DNA of 64,000 bases from CADCTQ01 sp963844325 (GTDB lineage Bacteria; Bacteroidota; Bacteroidia; Cytophagales; 172606-1), in assembly GCA_963844325.1 (NCBI GenBank), contig CAWJNV010000002.1, positions 372,001 through 436,000 of the forward strand, read 5' to 3'. The notes under the pieces are model-generated. The model was not told where the DNA came from. It saw only the letters and a program-made list of their open reading frames with translations, and did no database searches. The first letter of the stretch is position 1. Each line of letters starts with the position of its first letter. Of the stretch, positions 1 to 7,938 are shown piece by piece. The translations under genes and the position numbers were made by a program.

Positions 1-3000
1 GCCGTGACGGCCAACGCCGACAGCCGCGCGTACAACGGTACGAACGTTTCGGAGGTAGCTCCCACGACGCCGGTCCTGCAACCGGGCGACGCCGTAGCAA
101 CTGCCCCGGTGCAGCATTTCGACAACAAAAACGTAGGAACGGGCAAGACGATCAACGCTTCGGGCCTGACCATCAACGACGGCAACGGCGGCAACAACTA
201 CGCCATCAGCTACGTGCCCAACACGGACGGTGAGATCACGGCCAAAGGGTTGACCGCTTCGGTCAGCGCCCAGGACAAAGGGTACGACGGCAACGACAAT
301 GCTACGGTAAGCGCTTCGGTTGCAAGCGGCCTGGTAGCGGGTGACGACGTAACGGTGAGTGCCGCCAACGGCAGGTTTGCCGACAAGAACGTGGGCCAGA
401 ACAAGGAAGTAACGGCCACGATCAGCAAGTCGGGCGCCGACGCCGGCAACTACGCGGTGAATGCTACCGCCAATACCACCGCCGACATTACCGCCAAAGC
501 CCTGACCGCCTCGATCAGCGCCCAGAACAAGGAGTACGACGGCAACGACAATGCTTCGGCCACGGGCAGCGTACCGGCCGGCGACGTGGTTGACGGCGAC
601 CAGGTAACCGTAACGGTGACCGACGCGAAGTTTAACGACAAGCACGTGGGGAACGGCAAGCCGGTAACGGCCGGCGTATCCATCAGCAACGGCAACTACC
701 GCCTGACCGCCGGCACGGCGGCCACCACGGCCAGCATTACGCCGAAAGACCTGGTCATCGCCATCAGTGCGCAGAACAAGGTGTACGACGGCAACGGCAC
801 GGCTGCGGTAACGCCCTCCATTGCGAGTGGCCTGGTAGCCGGTGACGCGGTAACGGTTGCAGCAACGGACGGCGCCTTCAACAACAAGAACGTGGGCACC
901 GACAAGCCGGTGACCGCCAACGTGCGCATCAGCAGCGGCGATGACGCGGGCAACTATACCGCCAACGCCACGGCTTCGGCCAAGGCTGACATTACCCGGC
1001 GGACCCTGGTGGTAAGCGCCGCCGGCGAAGACAAAGCCTACGACGGCAACGCCACGGCCACGGTAACGCTCTCCGACAACCGCGTAGCCGGTGACGTACT
1101 GACGCTTGCGTATGCTTCGGCGGCCTTTAACAACAAGAACGTAGGTACGAACAAGCCGGTAAGCGTAAGCGGCATCAGCGTGACGGGTACCGATGCGGGC
1201 AACTACACGGCCAACGTGACTGCCATGACTGCCGCCGCGATTACCAAACGGAACCTGGTGGTCACTGCTGCCGGCGTCAACAAGGGGTACGACGGCACGA
1301 CGACTGCCACCGTGAACTTGTCCGACAACCGCCTGGCCGGTGACCAGCTGACCCTGGCCTACGGGGCCGCCAGCTTCGACAACCGGAACGCCGGCACGGG
1401 CAAAACCGTAACGGTAACCGGCATCACCCTCAGCGGTACGGATGCGGACAACTACGCCGCCAACGCCACGGCTTCGACGACGGCCAACATCACGCCGAAA
1501 GCGATTACGGGCGCCTTCACCGCGGCCGGCAAAGTGTACGACGGTACCCCCGCCGCCACGGTCGGCACGCGAACCCTGAGCGGCGTCATCTCTCCTGACG
1601 TGGTAACCCTCACGGGCGGTACGGCGGCTTTCGCCGACAAGCACGTGGGCACGGGCAAAACCGTGACGTTGACCGGTGCTGCCCTCACGGGTACCCACGC
1701 CGGCAACTACAGCCTGGCTTCGGTGAACACGACGACGGCCGACATCACCAGGCGGACCCTGACGGTAACGGCCACGGGTGTCAACAAAACCTACGACGGC
1801 ACGACGGCCGCCACCGTAACGCTGTCCGACAACCGCGTAGCCGGCGACGCGCTGACCGTCTCCTACGCTTCGGCCAGCTTCAACGCGATCAACGTGGGCA
1901 CGGGCAAGCCGGTAAGCGTGACGGGCATCAACGTAACGGGTGCCGATGCGGGCAACTACAGCTTCAACGCCACGGCCCAGACGACGGCCAACATTACCGC
2001 CGCCCCGGTGGTGCTGACGGTAACGGTGGCTCCGGCCTCGCAGCAATACAGCGACCGGGTGACGTTTACGGCCCGGATTGCGGGCGGGGCTCCGCTCGGA
2101 ACCAGCACCACGGGCGCCGCGCAGACGGTAACTTTCAGCGTGGGCAGTCAGGTGATGGGTACGGCTACGCTGGCCGCCGACCCGGCCAGACCGGGTGACC
2201 TGGTGGCAACCCTTGCCAACGTGGCCCTGCTCGAACCGGCTACGCCCAACGGCCAGATGGCCCCCGGCAGCAAAACCGTGAAAGCCGTGTTTGGATCGCC
2301 CAACGCCGACTACGGCCTCAGCGTCGCCAATAACGTTGCCAACGGTGACCTGACGATTACCCAGGAAGACGCCCTGGCCGAATACACCGGTGCCGCTTCG
2401 GTAGCTACCGCTTCGACGACTTCCGGCGACGCCGTCATCACGTTGAGTGCCACCCTGCGCGACATCACGGCCGCTACGGACAATGCCTTGACGGACCCCA
2501 ACGGCGGTGACATCCGGAACGCGAGAATCCGGTTCGTGCGGATTGACAACGGAATGGTTACGCCCATCATCAACAACTCGGCCACGAACGGTGCCATCAC
2601 CGACGGCCTGGGCTGGACGAAGGTAGGGCTGGTGAATGCCGCCGACCTCAAAACGGGAACGGTGCTGGTGAAAACGGCCGTAAACATCGGCAGCGCCGAT
2701 GCCAACCAGTATACCTACCGCATCGAAGTAAGCGGGTACTACCAGCAACCGCAGGCCAACCAGGAGAACATCGTGGTGAACGTGTACAAGCCGCTCAACG
2801 ACTTCATCACGGGTGGCGGTCACATCATCCCGATGACTTCGGCCGGCACGTACGCTTCCGACCCGGGCCGCAAGACCAACTTCGGCTTCAACGTGCGGTA
2901 CAACAAGACCGGTAAGAACCTCCAGGGGAACATCAACACGATCTTCCGCCGCAAGGAATCGGACGGCATCGTGCACGTGTACCAGATCAAGGGCAACTCC

Positions 3001-3624
3001 ATGACCTCGCTGTCGGTGAACGCCAGCGTAGCCACGGCCAAAACGGCCCTCTTCAACGGCAAGGCCAACATGACCGACATCACCAACCCGCTGATGCCGG
3101 TAAGCCTAGGCGGTAACCTTACCCTCCAGGTGACCATGACGGATAAAGGCGAGCCGGGCGTCAACGACCAGATCGGAATCACGGTGTACAACAACGCCGG
3201 CGGCATCTTCTACTCCAGCAACTGGAGCGGAACCCGCACCGCCGAAACGGTCCTGAGAGGGGGTAACCTGGTGGTGAACAGTGGCAGCATGACCTTCGGC
3301 ACCACCGCGGCCACCGGCCGCCAGGGGGCAGAAGCCGCCGCTGCTACTGCCGAAGCACCGGCCGCCTTCACGGTGAATGCTTACCCGAACCCGTTTGCCA
3401 ACAAGTTCTACCTCAACATCGGCAGCGAGGTGACCGGCGACGTGGCCCTTACGGTGGTAGACGGCAAAGGCCGCACCGTAACCCGCCAGGTAGCCAAAGC
3501 CGCCGCGCAGGCCCCCCGCACCGTGGAGATCGACCTGACGAACGAAGACCCGGGCATGTACCTGCTGCACGTGCAGTCCGGCGCCAGGCGCGAAGTGATC
3601 AAAGTGATCAAGATGAACCGCTAA
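1..3624 (+). CDS. Giant YDG-repeat cell-surface protein with T9SS sorting domain (5' end outside window)
   Basis: The frame is open to the left edge, so this is the C-terminal 1,207 residues of a larger protein. Bases 4-2010 encode eight repeats of about 83 residues (period about 250 bp), each with a YDG motif, a 'KNVGTGKxV' segment, 'DAGNY' and a closing 'ADIT' strand; this is the YDG/MBG-type bacterial surface repeat. An Ig-like stretch follows (about 2011-2350), then a module starting 'FITGGG' (about 2800-3290), and finally a T9SS type A sorting domain ('NAYPNPF' at about 3375, ending 'VIKVIKMNR'). By family knowledge it is exported by Sec, crosses the outer membrane through T9SS and is anchored or released as an adhesin-like stalk; the ligand is unknown. 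The FITGGG module resembles the one in the two GloVer proteins at 18.7-22.7 and 25.1-29.1 kb. A strong hairpin terminator follows the stop. Confidence 0.9.
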   Translation, partial: AVTANADSRAYNGTNVSEVAPTTPVLQPGDAVATAPVQHFDNKNVGTGKTINASGLTINDGNGGNNYAISYVPNTDGEITAKGLTASVSAQDKGYDGNDNATVSASVASGLVAGDDVTVSAANGRFADKNVGQNKEVTATISKSGADAGNYAVNATANTTADITAKALTASISAQNKEYDGNDNASATGSVPAGDVVDGDQVTVTVTDAKFNDKHVGNGKPVTAGVSISNGNYRLTAGTAATTASITPKDLVIAISAQNKVYDGNGTAAVTPSIASGLVAGDAVTVAATDGAFNNKNVGTDKPVTANVRISSGDDAGNYTANATASAKADITRRTLVVSAAGEDKAYDGNATATVTLSDNRVAGDVLTLAYASAAFNNKNVGTNKPVSVSGISVTGTDAGNYTANVTAMTAAAITKRNLVVTAAGVNKGYDGTTTATVNLSDNRLAGDQLTLAYGAASFDNRNAGTGKTVTVTGITLSGTDADNYAANATASTTANITPKAITGAFTAAGKVYDGTPAATVGTRTLSGVISPDVVTLTGGTAAFADKHVGTGKTVTLTGAALTGTHAGNYSLASVNTTTADITRRTLTVTATGVNKTYDGTTAATVTLSDNRVAGDALTVSYASASFNAINVGTGKPVSVTGINVTGADAGNYSFNATAQTTANITAAPVVLTVTVAPASQQYSDRVTFTARIAGGAPLGTSTTGAAQTVTFSVGSQVMGTATLAADPARPGDLVATLANVALLEPATPNGQMAPGSKTVKAVFGSPNADYGLSVANNVANGDLTITQEDALAEYTGAASVATASTTSGDAVITLSATLRDITAATDNALTDPNGGDIRNARIRFVRIDNGMVTPIINNSATNGAITDGLGWTKVGLVNAADLKTGTVLVKTAVNIGSADANQYTYRIEVSGYYQQPQANQENIVVNVYKPLNDFITGGGHIIPMTSAGTYASDPGRKTNFGFNVRYNKTGKNLQGNINTIFRRKESDGIVHVYQIKGNSMTSLSVNASVATAKTALFNGKANMTDITNPLMPVSLGGNLTLQVTMTDKGEPGVNDQIGITVYNNAGGIFYSSNWSGTRTAETVLRGGNLVVNSGSMTFGTTAATGRQGAEAAAATAEAPAAFTVNAYPNPFANKFYLNIGSEVTGDVALTVVDGKGRTVTRQVAKAAAQAPRTVEIDLTNEDPGMYLLHVQSGARREVIKVIKMNR
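4..2010 (+). repeat. Eight tandem YDG-type coding repeats, period about 250 bp
   Basis: Units begin near 4, 253, 505, 753, 1009, 1258, 1507 and 1762. They are in frame and diverged at DNA level, so they are old protein-domain repeats and not a recent DNA expansion. Units 5, 6 and 8 share 'TVTLSDNRVAGD'-like segments and are closest to each other. Confidence 0.85.
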
Positions 3625-3647
3625 CCCTGGTTAGCTCAATACCCAGA

Positions 3648-3674
3648 AGCCCGGCCGCAACGCCGGGCTTTTTT
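3648..3674 (+). terminator. Rho-independent terminator of the YDG gene
   Basis: Perfect 8-bp stem AGCCCGGC/GCCGGGCT (3648-3655 with 3662-3669) with a 6-nt loop, followed by a T run, 24 nt after the stop codon. Confidence 0.85.
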
Positions 3675-3781
3675 ATTGGTTCGCGTGAAGACTTGTACGA
3701 AGCACCGGACCACCCCGCAGATTTCTCTAAAATTTGCGACCTTAGGGGAAAGTTGCATTGCTACCCCAAACAACAGCTCTT

Positions 3782-5257
3782 ATGGTGGACCACGTAGTAC
3801 CCGGCACGCGGCAGAAAGCCCTGGAAATCAACCTGAGCCGTAAAATCTACGGCTCTTTCGCCGAGATCGGCGCCGGCCAGGAAGTAGCGGCCATATTTTT
3901 CAAGGCGGGCGGCGCCTCCGGGACCATTGCCAAAACCATTTCGGCCTACGACATGACCTTCAGCGACGCCATCTACGGGGCCGAGGAGAGCGGCCGGTAC
4001 GTGGTGGAGTCGCGGCTGATGAAGATGCTCAACCGGGAGTACAACCTGGTGGAAATGCGGCTGGCCGAAAAGCGGGGCGCCGACACCACGTTCTTCGCCT
4101 TTGCCAACACGGTAGTAACCCTTAACTACCAGAAAACCAACGAGGGCCACGGCTGGATCGGGCTGCGCTTCCAACTCAAGCCCCGCGGCCCCTACAACGA
4201 CGCCGTGATCCATGTGCGGCTGCACGACAACAACGCCCTCCAGCAGCAGTACGCCCTGGGCGTGATCGGCGTCAACCTCATCTACGGCTGCTTCCACTAT
4301 CACCAGTCGCCCGAACGGCTGCTCGAATCCCTCATGGACGACCTCACGCCCGAGCGGCTCGAGATCGACATGATCCGCATCACCGGTCCTGACTTTACGC
4401 ACGTCGACAACCGCCTGCTGAGCCTGCAACTGGTGCGCAACGGATTTACCAACGTGGCCCTCTTCGGTCCCGACGGCAACGTGCTGCAACCTTCCGAGGC
4501 CCTGTACAAAAAGCACATCCTGGCCCTGCGCGGCCGTTTCCGCCCGGTAACCCACGTGAACCTCGACATGCTCCGCCAGGGTGCCGAACAGTTTCTCCAG
4601 GAGCCCGACGTGGACCCGTCGCGCGTGGTGATCCTGGCCGAACTCACCCTGCACAACCTCCGCACCGGCGACGAGATCGACCAGAAGGACTTCCTCGACC
4701 GCGTGGACATCCTCTGTTCGCTGGGCCGTACCGTGCTCATTTCCAACTACCAGGAATACTACAAGCTGGTGGCCTACTTCTCCAGCGTCACCAAGCTCAA
4801 GATGGGGCTCATCCTGGGCATCTACAGCCTGGAGCAGATTTTCGACGAGCGGTACTACGAAAAGCTGCCCGGCGGCATCCTGGAAGCGTTTGCCACGCTG
4901 TTCAGCCGGAAGGTAAAGCTGTACGTGTACCCGGCCCGCCACGCCCAGACCGGCGAAATCTACAACTGCCGGAGGCTGGAACTGCCCGAGCACCTGCGCC
5001 ACCTGTTCCACTACCTCACCGCCAACGACAAACTCGGCGACCTGGCCAACTTCGACGCCGGCCTGCTGCACATCATTTCCGACGACGTGCTGGCCAGCAT
5101 CAAAAACGGCGAAGACGGCTGGGAGGAGAAGGTGCCCGAGGGCGTGGCCGTCGTCATCAAGCAGAAGTGCCTGTTCGGGTATTGCAGCGAAAAGAAGCCG
5201 CTCCCCACCGACGGCGCCGCCCTGACTACCGGCATCACCCCGACCGAAGCCGTGTAA
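3782..5257 (+). CDS. Conserved protein of unknown function, about 490 residues
   Basis: A soluble protein with no signal peptide or membrane segment. I recognise it as a conserved Bacteroidota family beginning 'MVDHVVPGTRQKALEIN', but cannot assign an activity; database names for such proteins vary and I would not trust them. Visible blocks include 'SAYDMTFSDAIYG', 'LNYQKTNEGHGWIGLRFQ' (a conserved block), 'FGPDGNVLQPSEALY' and 'LISNYQEYYKLVAYF'. The frame is also open from a TTG at 3758, but the ATG at 3782 gives the conserved N-terminus and lies 45 nt after a -7-like element TAAAATTTG (3728-3736). It is a single gene between two terminators. Confidence 0.85.
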   Translation: MVDHVVPGTRQKALEINLSRKIYGSFAEIGAGQEVAAIFFKAGGASGTIAKTISAYDMTFSDAIYGAEESGRYVVESRLMKMLNREYNLVEMRLAEKRGADTTFFAFANTVVTLNYQKTNEGHGWIGLRFQLKPRGPYNDAVIHVRLHDNNALQQQYALGVIGVNLIYGCFHYHQSPERLLESLMDDLTPERLEIDMIRITGPDFTHVDNRLLSLQLVRNGFTNVALFGPDGNVLQPSEALYKKHILALRGRFRPVTHVNLDMLRQGAEQFLQEPDVDPSRVVILAELTLHNLRTGDEIDQKDFLDRVDILCSLGRTVLISNYQEYYKLVAYFSSVTKLKMGLILGIYSLEQIFDERYYEKLPGGILEAFATLFSRKVKLYVYPARHAQTGEIYNCRRLELPEHLRHLFHYLTANDKLGDLANFDAGLLHIISDDVLASIKNGEDGWEEKVPEGVAVVIKQKCLFGYCSEKKPLPTDGAALTTGITPTEAV

Positions 5258-5280
5258 GGAGGGCGCAGACCCATTGCCGG

Positions 5281-5310
5281 GCCCGTCCGGACGTCCCGGC
5301 CGGGCTTTTT
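5281..5310 (+). terminator. Rho-independent terminator
   Basis: Stem 5281-5290 with 5296-5305 (9 of 10 pairs, GC-rich), 5-nt loop and a T5 tract, 23 nt after the stop of the preceding gene. Confidence 0.8.
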
Positions 5311-5442
5311 CGCGTTTATACCAGCCCGTCGCTTCATCCGCTCATTCCGGGGTTTCAATGCCCGGTACGGCGGCTTAATCCTGAAAAAATAGCCGCGAAC
5401 CCGGGCCATGCGTTACCTTGGAACACATTAACCCCGACTGGT

Positions 5443-5574
5443 ATGAAAGCGGAATCTTTTTGCAACAACCGAATGGAAGGCAGGGGACGGGCCGTCGTGC
5501 TGCAACTGCTGGAAACGTCACTGGGCATTTTGTTACTCCTCTGTATGCTGCTGATGGGAAACTTCTACGCGTAA
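5443..5574 (+). CDS. Possible 43-residue single-pass membrane peptide
   Basis: ATG at 5443 opens a 43-residue frame with a charged N-terminus (MKAESFCNNRMEGRGR) and one hydrophobic segment near residues 23-39 (LETSLGILLLLCMLLMG). A weak -7-like box (TACCTTGG, 5414-5421) lies upstream. The shape fits a small membrane protein, but there is no homology I can name and the frame also lies in a longer open frame from 5167, so it may be spurious. Confidence 0.3.
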   Translation: MKAESFCNNRMEGRGRAVVLQLLETSLGILLLLCMLLMGNFYA

Positions 5575-5663
5575 TCCGGCGGCCGTCCCGGCGTATTCCT
5601 GCGCAGCCCGGGCTTTCAGATTTTTTAGGACGGATCAGAGGTTGAATAGTTGTCAGTAGAGGA

Positions 5664-5963
5664 GGTCGCATGGCGGGAAGGCGTCGCATGGCGGGAAGGC
5701 GTCGCATCGCGGCAAGTGTCGCGTCGCGGCTCCCCTCCTCGGAGGGGTTAGGGGGTGGGTTTACCGATATGCCTCAAGTTACCAAGGGATCACCGCCGCT
5801 TGCGGTGATTCCCTTTACGCCGGTGCCCCATTTTCTGCGGATACTCCCTGCTGCAAATACCGCTATTGCACTGGTATCCCTCGCAATGATCCCCATAGTG
5901 TTCGTCTCATGTAAGTAAACCCACCCCCTAACCCCTCCGAGGAGGGGAGCCGCGACGCGACGC
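5664..5963. repeat. Intergenic inverted-repeat element with 18-bp tandem units
   Basis: A perfect 46-bp inverted repeat: 5718-5763 pairs with 5916-5961, enclosing 152 bp. Outside the left arm are about three copies of an 18-bp unit (GGCGTCGCATGGCGGGAA) from about 5664. The arms contain the palindrome CCCCTCCTCGGAGGGG followed by TTAGGGGGTGGGTTTA. The same arm sequence and adjoining ends (TTTACCGATATGCC; CATGyAgGTAAACCC) recur at 55.4-55.6 kb around a different core. No coding capacity. It may act as a bidirectional transcript end, or be a non-autonomous mobile or REP-like repeat. Confidence 0.85.
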
Positions 5964-5988
5964 CTTCCCGCGACGCGAATGCATGGAG

Positions 5989-6507
5989 CTAATCCTTTTC
6001 GAAATGCCACTCTTCAAAACTTTGCGTACCGGCATTGTACCACCGGTGGGATTCTCCCCGGTAGGGGAGCCAGACGTGGCTCGCCGTAAAATCTTGAAAA
6101 TTACCCTTTGCACCGACTTCCTTGTACAACTCCCTTTCGATCACAAACCCGTCCATTTTTGTGATGAATGCCGGGTCTTCCCTCATTTCCGCTTCGGTTA
6201 CCCATGCGTCTACTTCAACCCCCACCAGTGCGTACCGAAAACTTGGGGCTGACCTCAGTAACGCGTACAACTCCACGCCCACCAGTGACATCGCCAACGC
6301 ATCTTCAACGGAATAAATGCCTGTCCTGCTCAGTTGGTCGGTTCCGACGAAACACCAGTAAGCCCCGTCATACCCGGCAACGTTCGTCCAAACGTTGTAT
6401 TCACCGAGGTCGGTGCCAATCCGTCTGCCGGCAAAGTGTCTTTCGAACCTTTGTGCGTTTGTCCGGTCTGGGCCGGTCTCGGCGGACAAACTGAATATCC
6501 ACGCCAT
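5989..6507 (-). CDS. Hypothetical protein, 172 residues
   Basis: A soluble protein starting MAWIFSLSAETGPDR, rich in aromatic residues, with no signal peptide and no motif I recognise. The ATG at 6507 follows an A-rich run. It is transcribed in the same direction as pta-ackA, 97 nt downstream of the ackA stop, so it could be a distal part of that transcript. Its 3' end abuts the inverted repeat at 5.7-5.96 kb. Confidence 0.7.
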   Translation of the reverse strand: MAWIFSLSAETGPDRTNAQRFERHFAGRRIGTDLGEYNVWTNVAGYDGAYWCFVGTDQLSRTGIYSVEDALAMSLVGVELYALLRSAPSFRYALVGVEVDAWVTEAEMREDPAFITKMDGFVIERELYKEVGAKGNFQDFTASHVWLPYRGESHRWYNAGTQSFEEWHFEKD

Positions 6508-6604
6508 TTTTTTTTGTAATTGAGGATTTTTCCTTACGCTCAGTCAGCTGCAATTTTAGTTGAATTGCCGTTTTTCCCTTAGAAACCAGCCCTTCGGGAC
6601 AAAC

Positions 6605-7804
6605 CTATTCCTCGCTCAGCAACGCGTAGCACTGCCGGGCAATTTCCAGTTCCTCGTTGGTGGGCACCACCAGCACCTTCACGCGGGAATCACCGGTGCT
6701 GATCTCGCGGAGGCCGCCCCGCAAGGCGTTCTTCTCGGGGTCCAGGCGGATGCCCAGGAAATCCATGTTCGTGCAGACGAGTTCGCGGGTCCGGGCGTCG
6801 TTTTCCCCTACTCCGGCCGTAAACACCACCGCATCGAGGCCGTTGAGCACGGCCGCGTAGGCCCCGATGTACTTCTTGATCCGGTAGGCGTACAGGTCGT
6901 AGGCCAGCCGGGCGTCGGGGTTGCCGCCTTCGAGGGCCTTGCCGATGTCTCGCATGTCGCTGAAACCCGTAAGGCCCAGCATGCCGCTCCGCTTGTTGAG
7001 GATCGTGTTCACCTCGTCCACGCGGTAGCCCAGCTGGTTGACCAGGTAGAAGATCACCGATTGGTCGATGTCGCCGCTGCGGGTGCCCATGATGAGCCCG
7101 TTCATGGGACCAAAGCCCATGCTGGTATCCACCGACTTGCCGCCGTCCACGGCCGTGATGCTGCACCCGTTGCCCAGGTGTACCGTAATGAGTTTGGCCC
7201 GTGGGTTGCTCAGGTATTCGGCGGCCCGCTGGGCCACGTACTTGTGGCTCGTGCCGTGAAAGCCGTACGCCCGGATGCGGTGGGCGGCGTAAAAGTCGCG
7301 GGGCACGGCGTAGCGGAAGGCTTTTTCGGGCATGGTCTGGTGAAAGGCCGTATCGAACACGGCCACCTGCCGGGCCTGGGGAAATATCTTTTCGGCCACG
7401 CCGATGCCCAGCAGGTTGGGCGGGTTGTGGAGCGGGGCCAGCGAAAACAGCTTTTCGATTTCCGCCTTCACCGCGCCGGTAATTTCCACGGTAGCCGCGA
7501 AGGTTTCCCCGCCGTGCACCACCCGGTGGCCCACCACGTCGATCTCGCCCGGGTCACCGATCACGCCGAGGGCCGGGTCGGTGAGCAGTTTGTTGACTTC
7601 CACCAGGCCGGCCCGGTGGTCGGGAATGTCAACGTTGCGCTTGACGGTTTCCTCCGCCCCGCCCCGGTACACCTTGTGGGTAATCACGGCGCCCTCCAGG
7701 CCGATGCGTTCCACCAGCCCGCTGCACACCGGCTGGTCGCTGGGCATGTTGAACAACTGGTACTTGATGGAACTGCTGCCGGAATTGATGACAAAAACCT
7801 TCAT
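6605..7804 (-). CDS. ackA: Acetate kinase
   Basis: Interconverts acetyl phosphate + ADP and acetate + ATP in the cytoplasm; with Pta it converts acetyl-CoA to acetate with ATP yield. The 399-residue protein starts at the ATG giving 'MKVFVINSGSSSIKYQLF', which contains the N-terminal phosphate-binding NSGSSS motif. Family signatures are present: 'HLGNGCS', 'GTRSGDID' and 'FTAGVGEND'. An upstream GTG at 7837 would add 11 residues without family support. The gene lies 133 nt downstream of pta in the same orientation, and the gap is occupied by a perfect inverted repeat. Length is normal for the family. Confidence 0.97.
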   Translation of the reverse strand: MKVFVINSGSSSIKYQLFNMPSDQPVCSGLVERIGLEGAVITHKVYRGGAEETVKRNVDIPDHRAGLVEVNKLLTDPALGVIGDPGEIDVVGHRVVHGGETFAATVEITGAVKAEIEKLFSLAPLHNPPNLLGIGVAEKIFPQARQVAVFDTAFHQTMPEKAFRYAVPRDFYAAHRIRAYGFHGTSHKYVAQRAAEYLSNPRAKLITVHLGNGCSITAVDGGKSVDTSMGFGPMNGLIMGTRSGDIDQSVIFYLVNQLGYRVDEVNTILNKRSGMLGLTGFSDMRDIGKALEGGNPDARLAYDLYAYRIKKYIGAYAAVLNGLDAVVFTAGVGENDARTRELVCTNMDFLGIRLDPEKNALRGGLREISTGDSRVKVLVVPTNEELEIARQCYALLSEE

Positions 7805-7828
7805 TGTGTGGGGTGTTAGACGAGGGTG

Positions 7829-7938
7829 ATGGTACACTGATGGGTTATGATGATTATGATCAGGACTGATTTTAAAAGAAAGAATCAGAAGAAAAAATCA
7901 TAACAAATCATAATCATCATAACCCATCAGTGTACCAT
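7829..7938. repeat. Perfect 32-bp inverted repeat inside the pta-ackA operon
   Basis: 7829-7860 is exactly complementary to 7907-7938, with a 46-nt A-rich loop. The outer base of the right arm (7938) is the last base of the pta stop codon, and the left arm ends 24 nt upstream of the ackA start. On the minus-strand mRNA the whole intercistronic spacer would fold into one long AT-rich stem. It may affect mRNA processing, termination or relative expression of the two genes. Confidence 0.9.

Noticed and set aside
253..2010. Regularly spaced repeats that could suggest a CRISPR-like array
   Set aside because: The period is about 250 bp, the repeats are coding, in frame and diverged; they are YDG protein domains.
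5167..5574. 135-codon frame overlapping the end of the conserved unknown gene
   Set aside because: The first two thirds overlap a certain gene in another frame and a terminator; only the part from the ATG at 5443 is kept, as a weak candidate.
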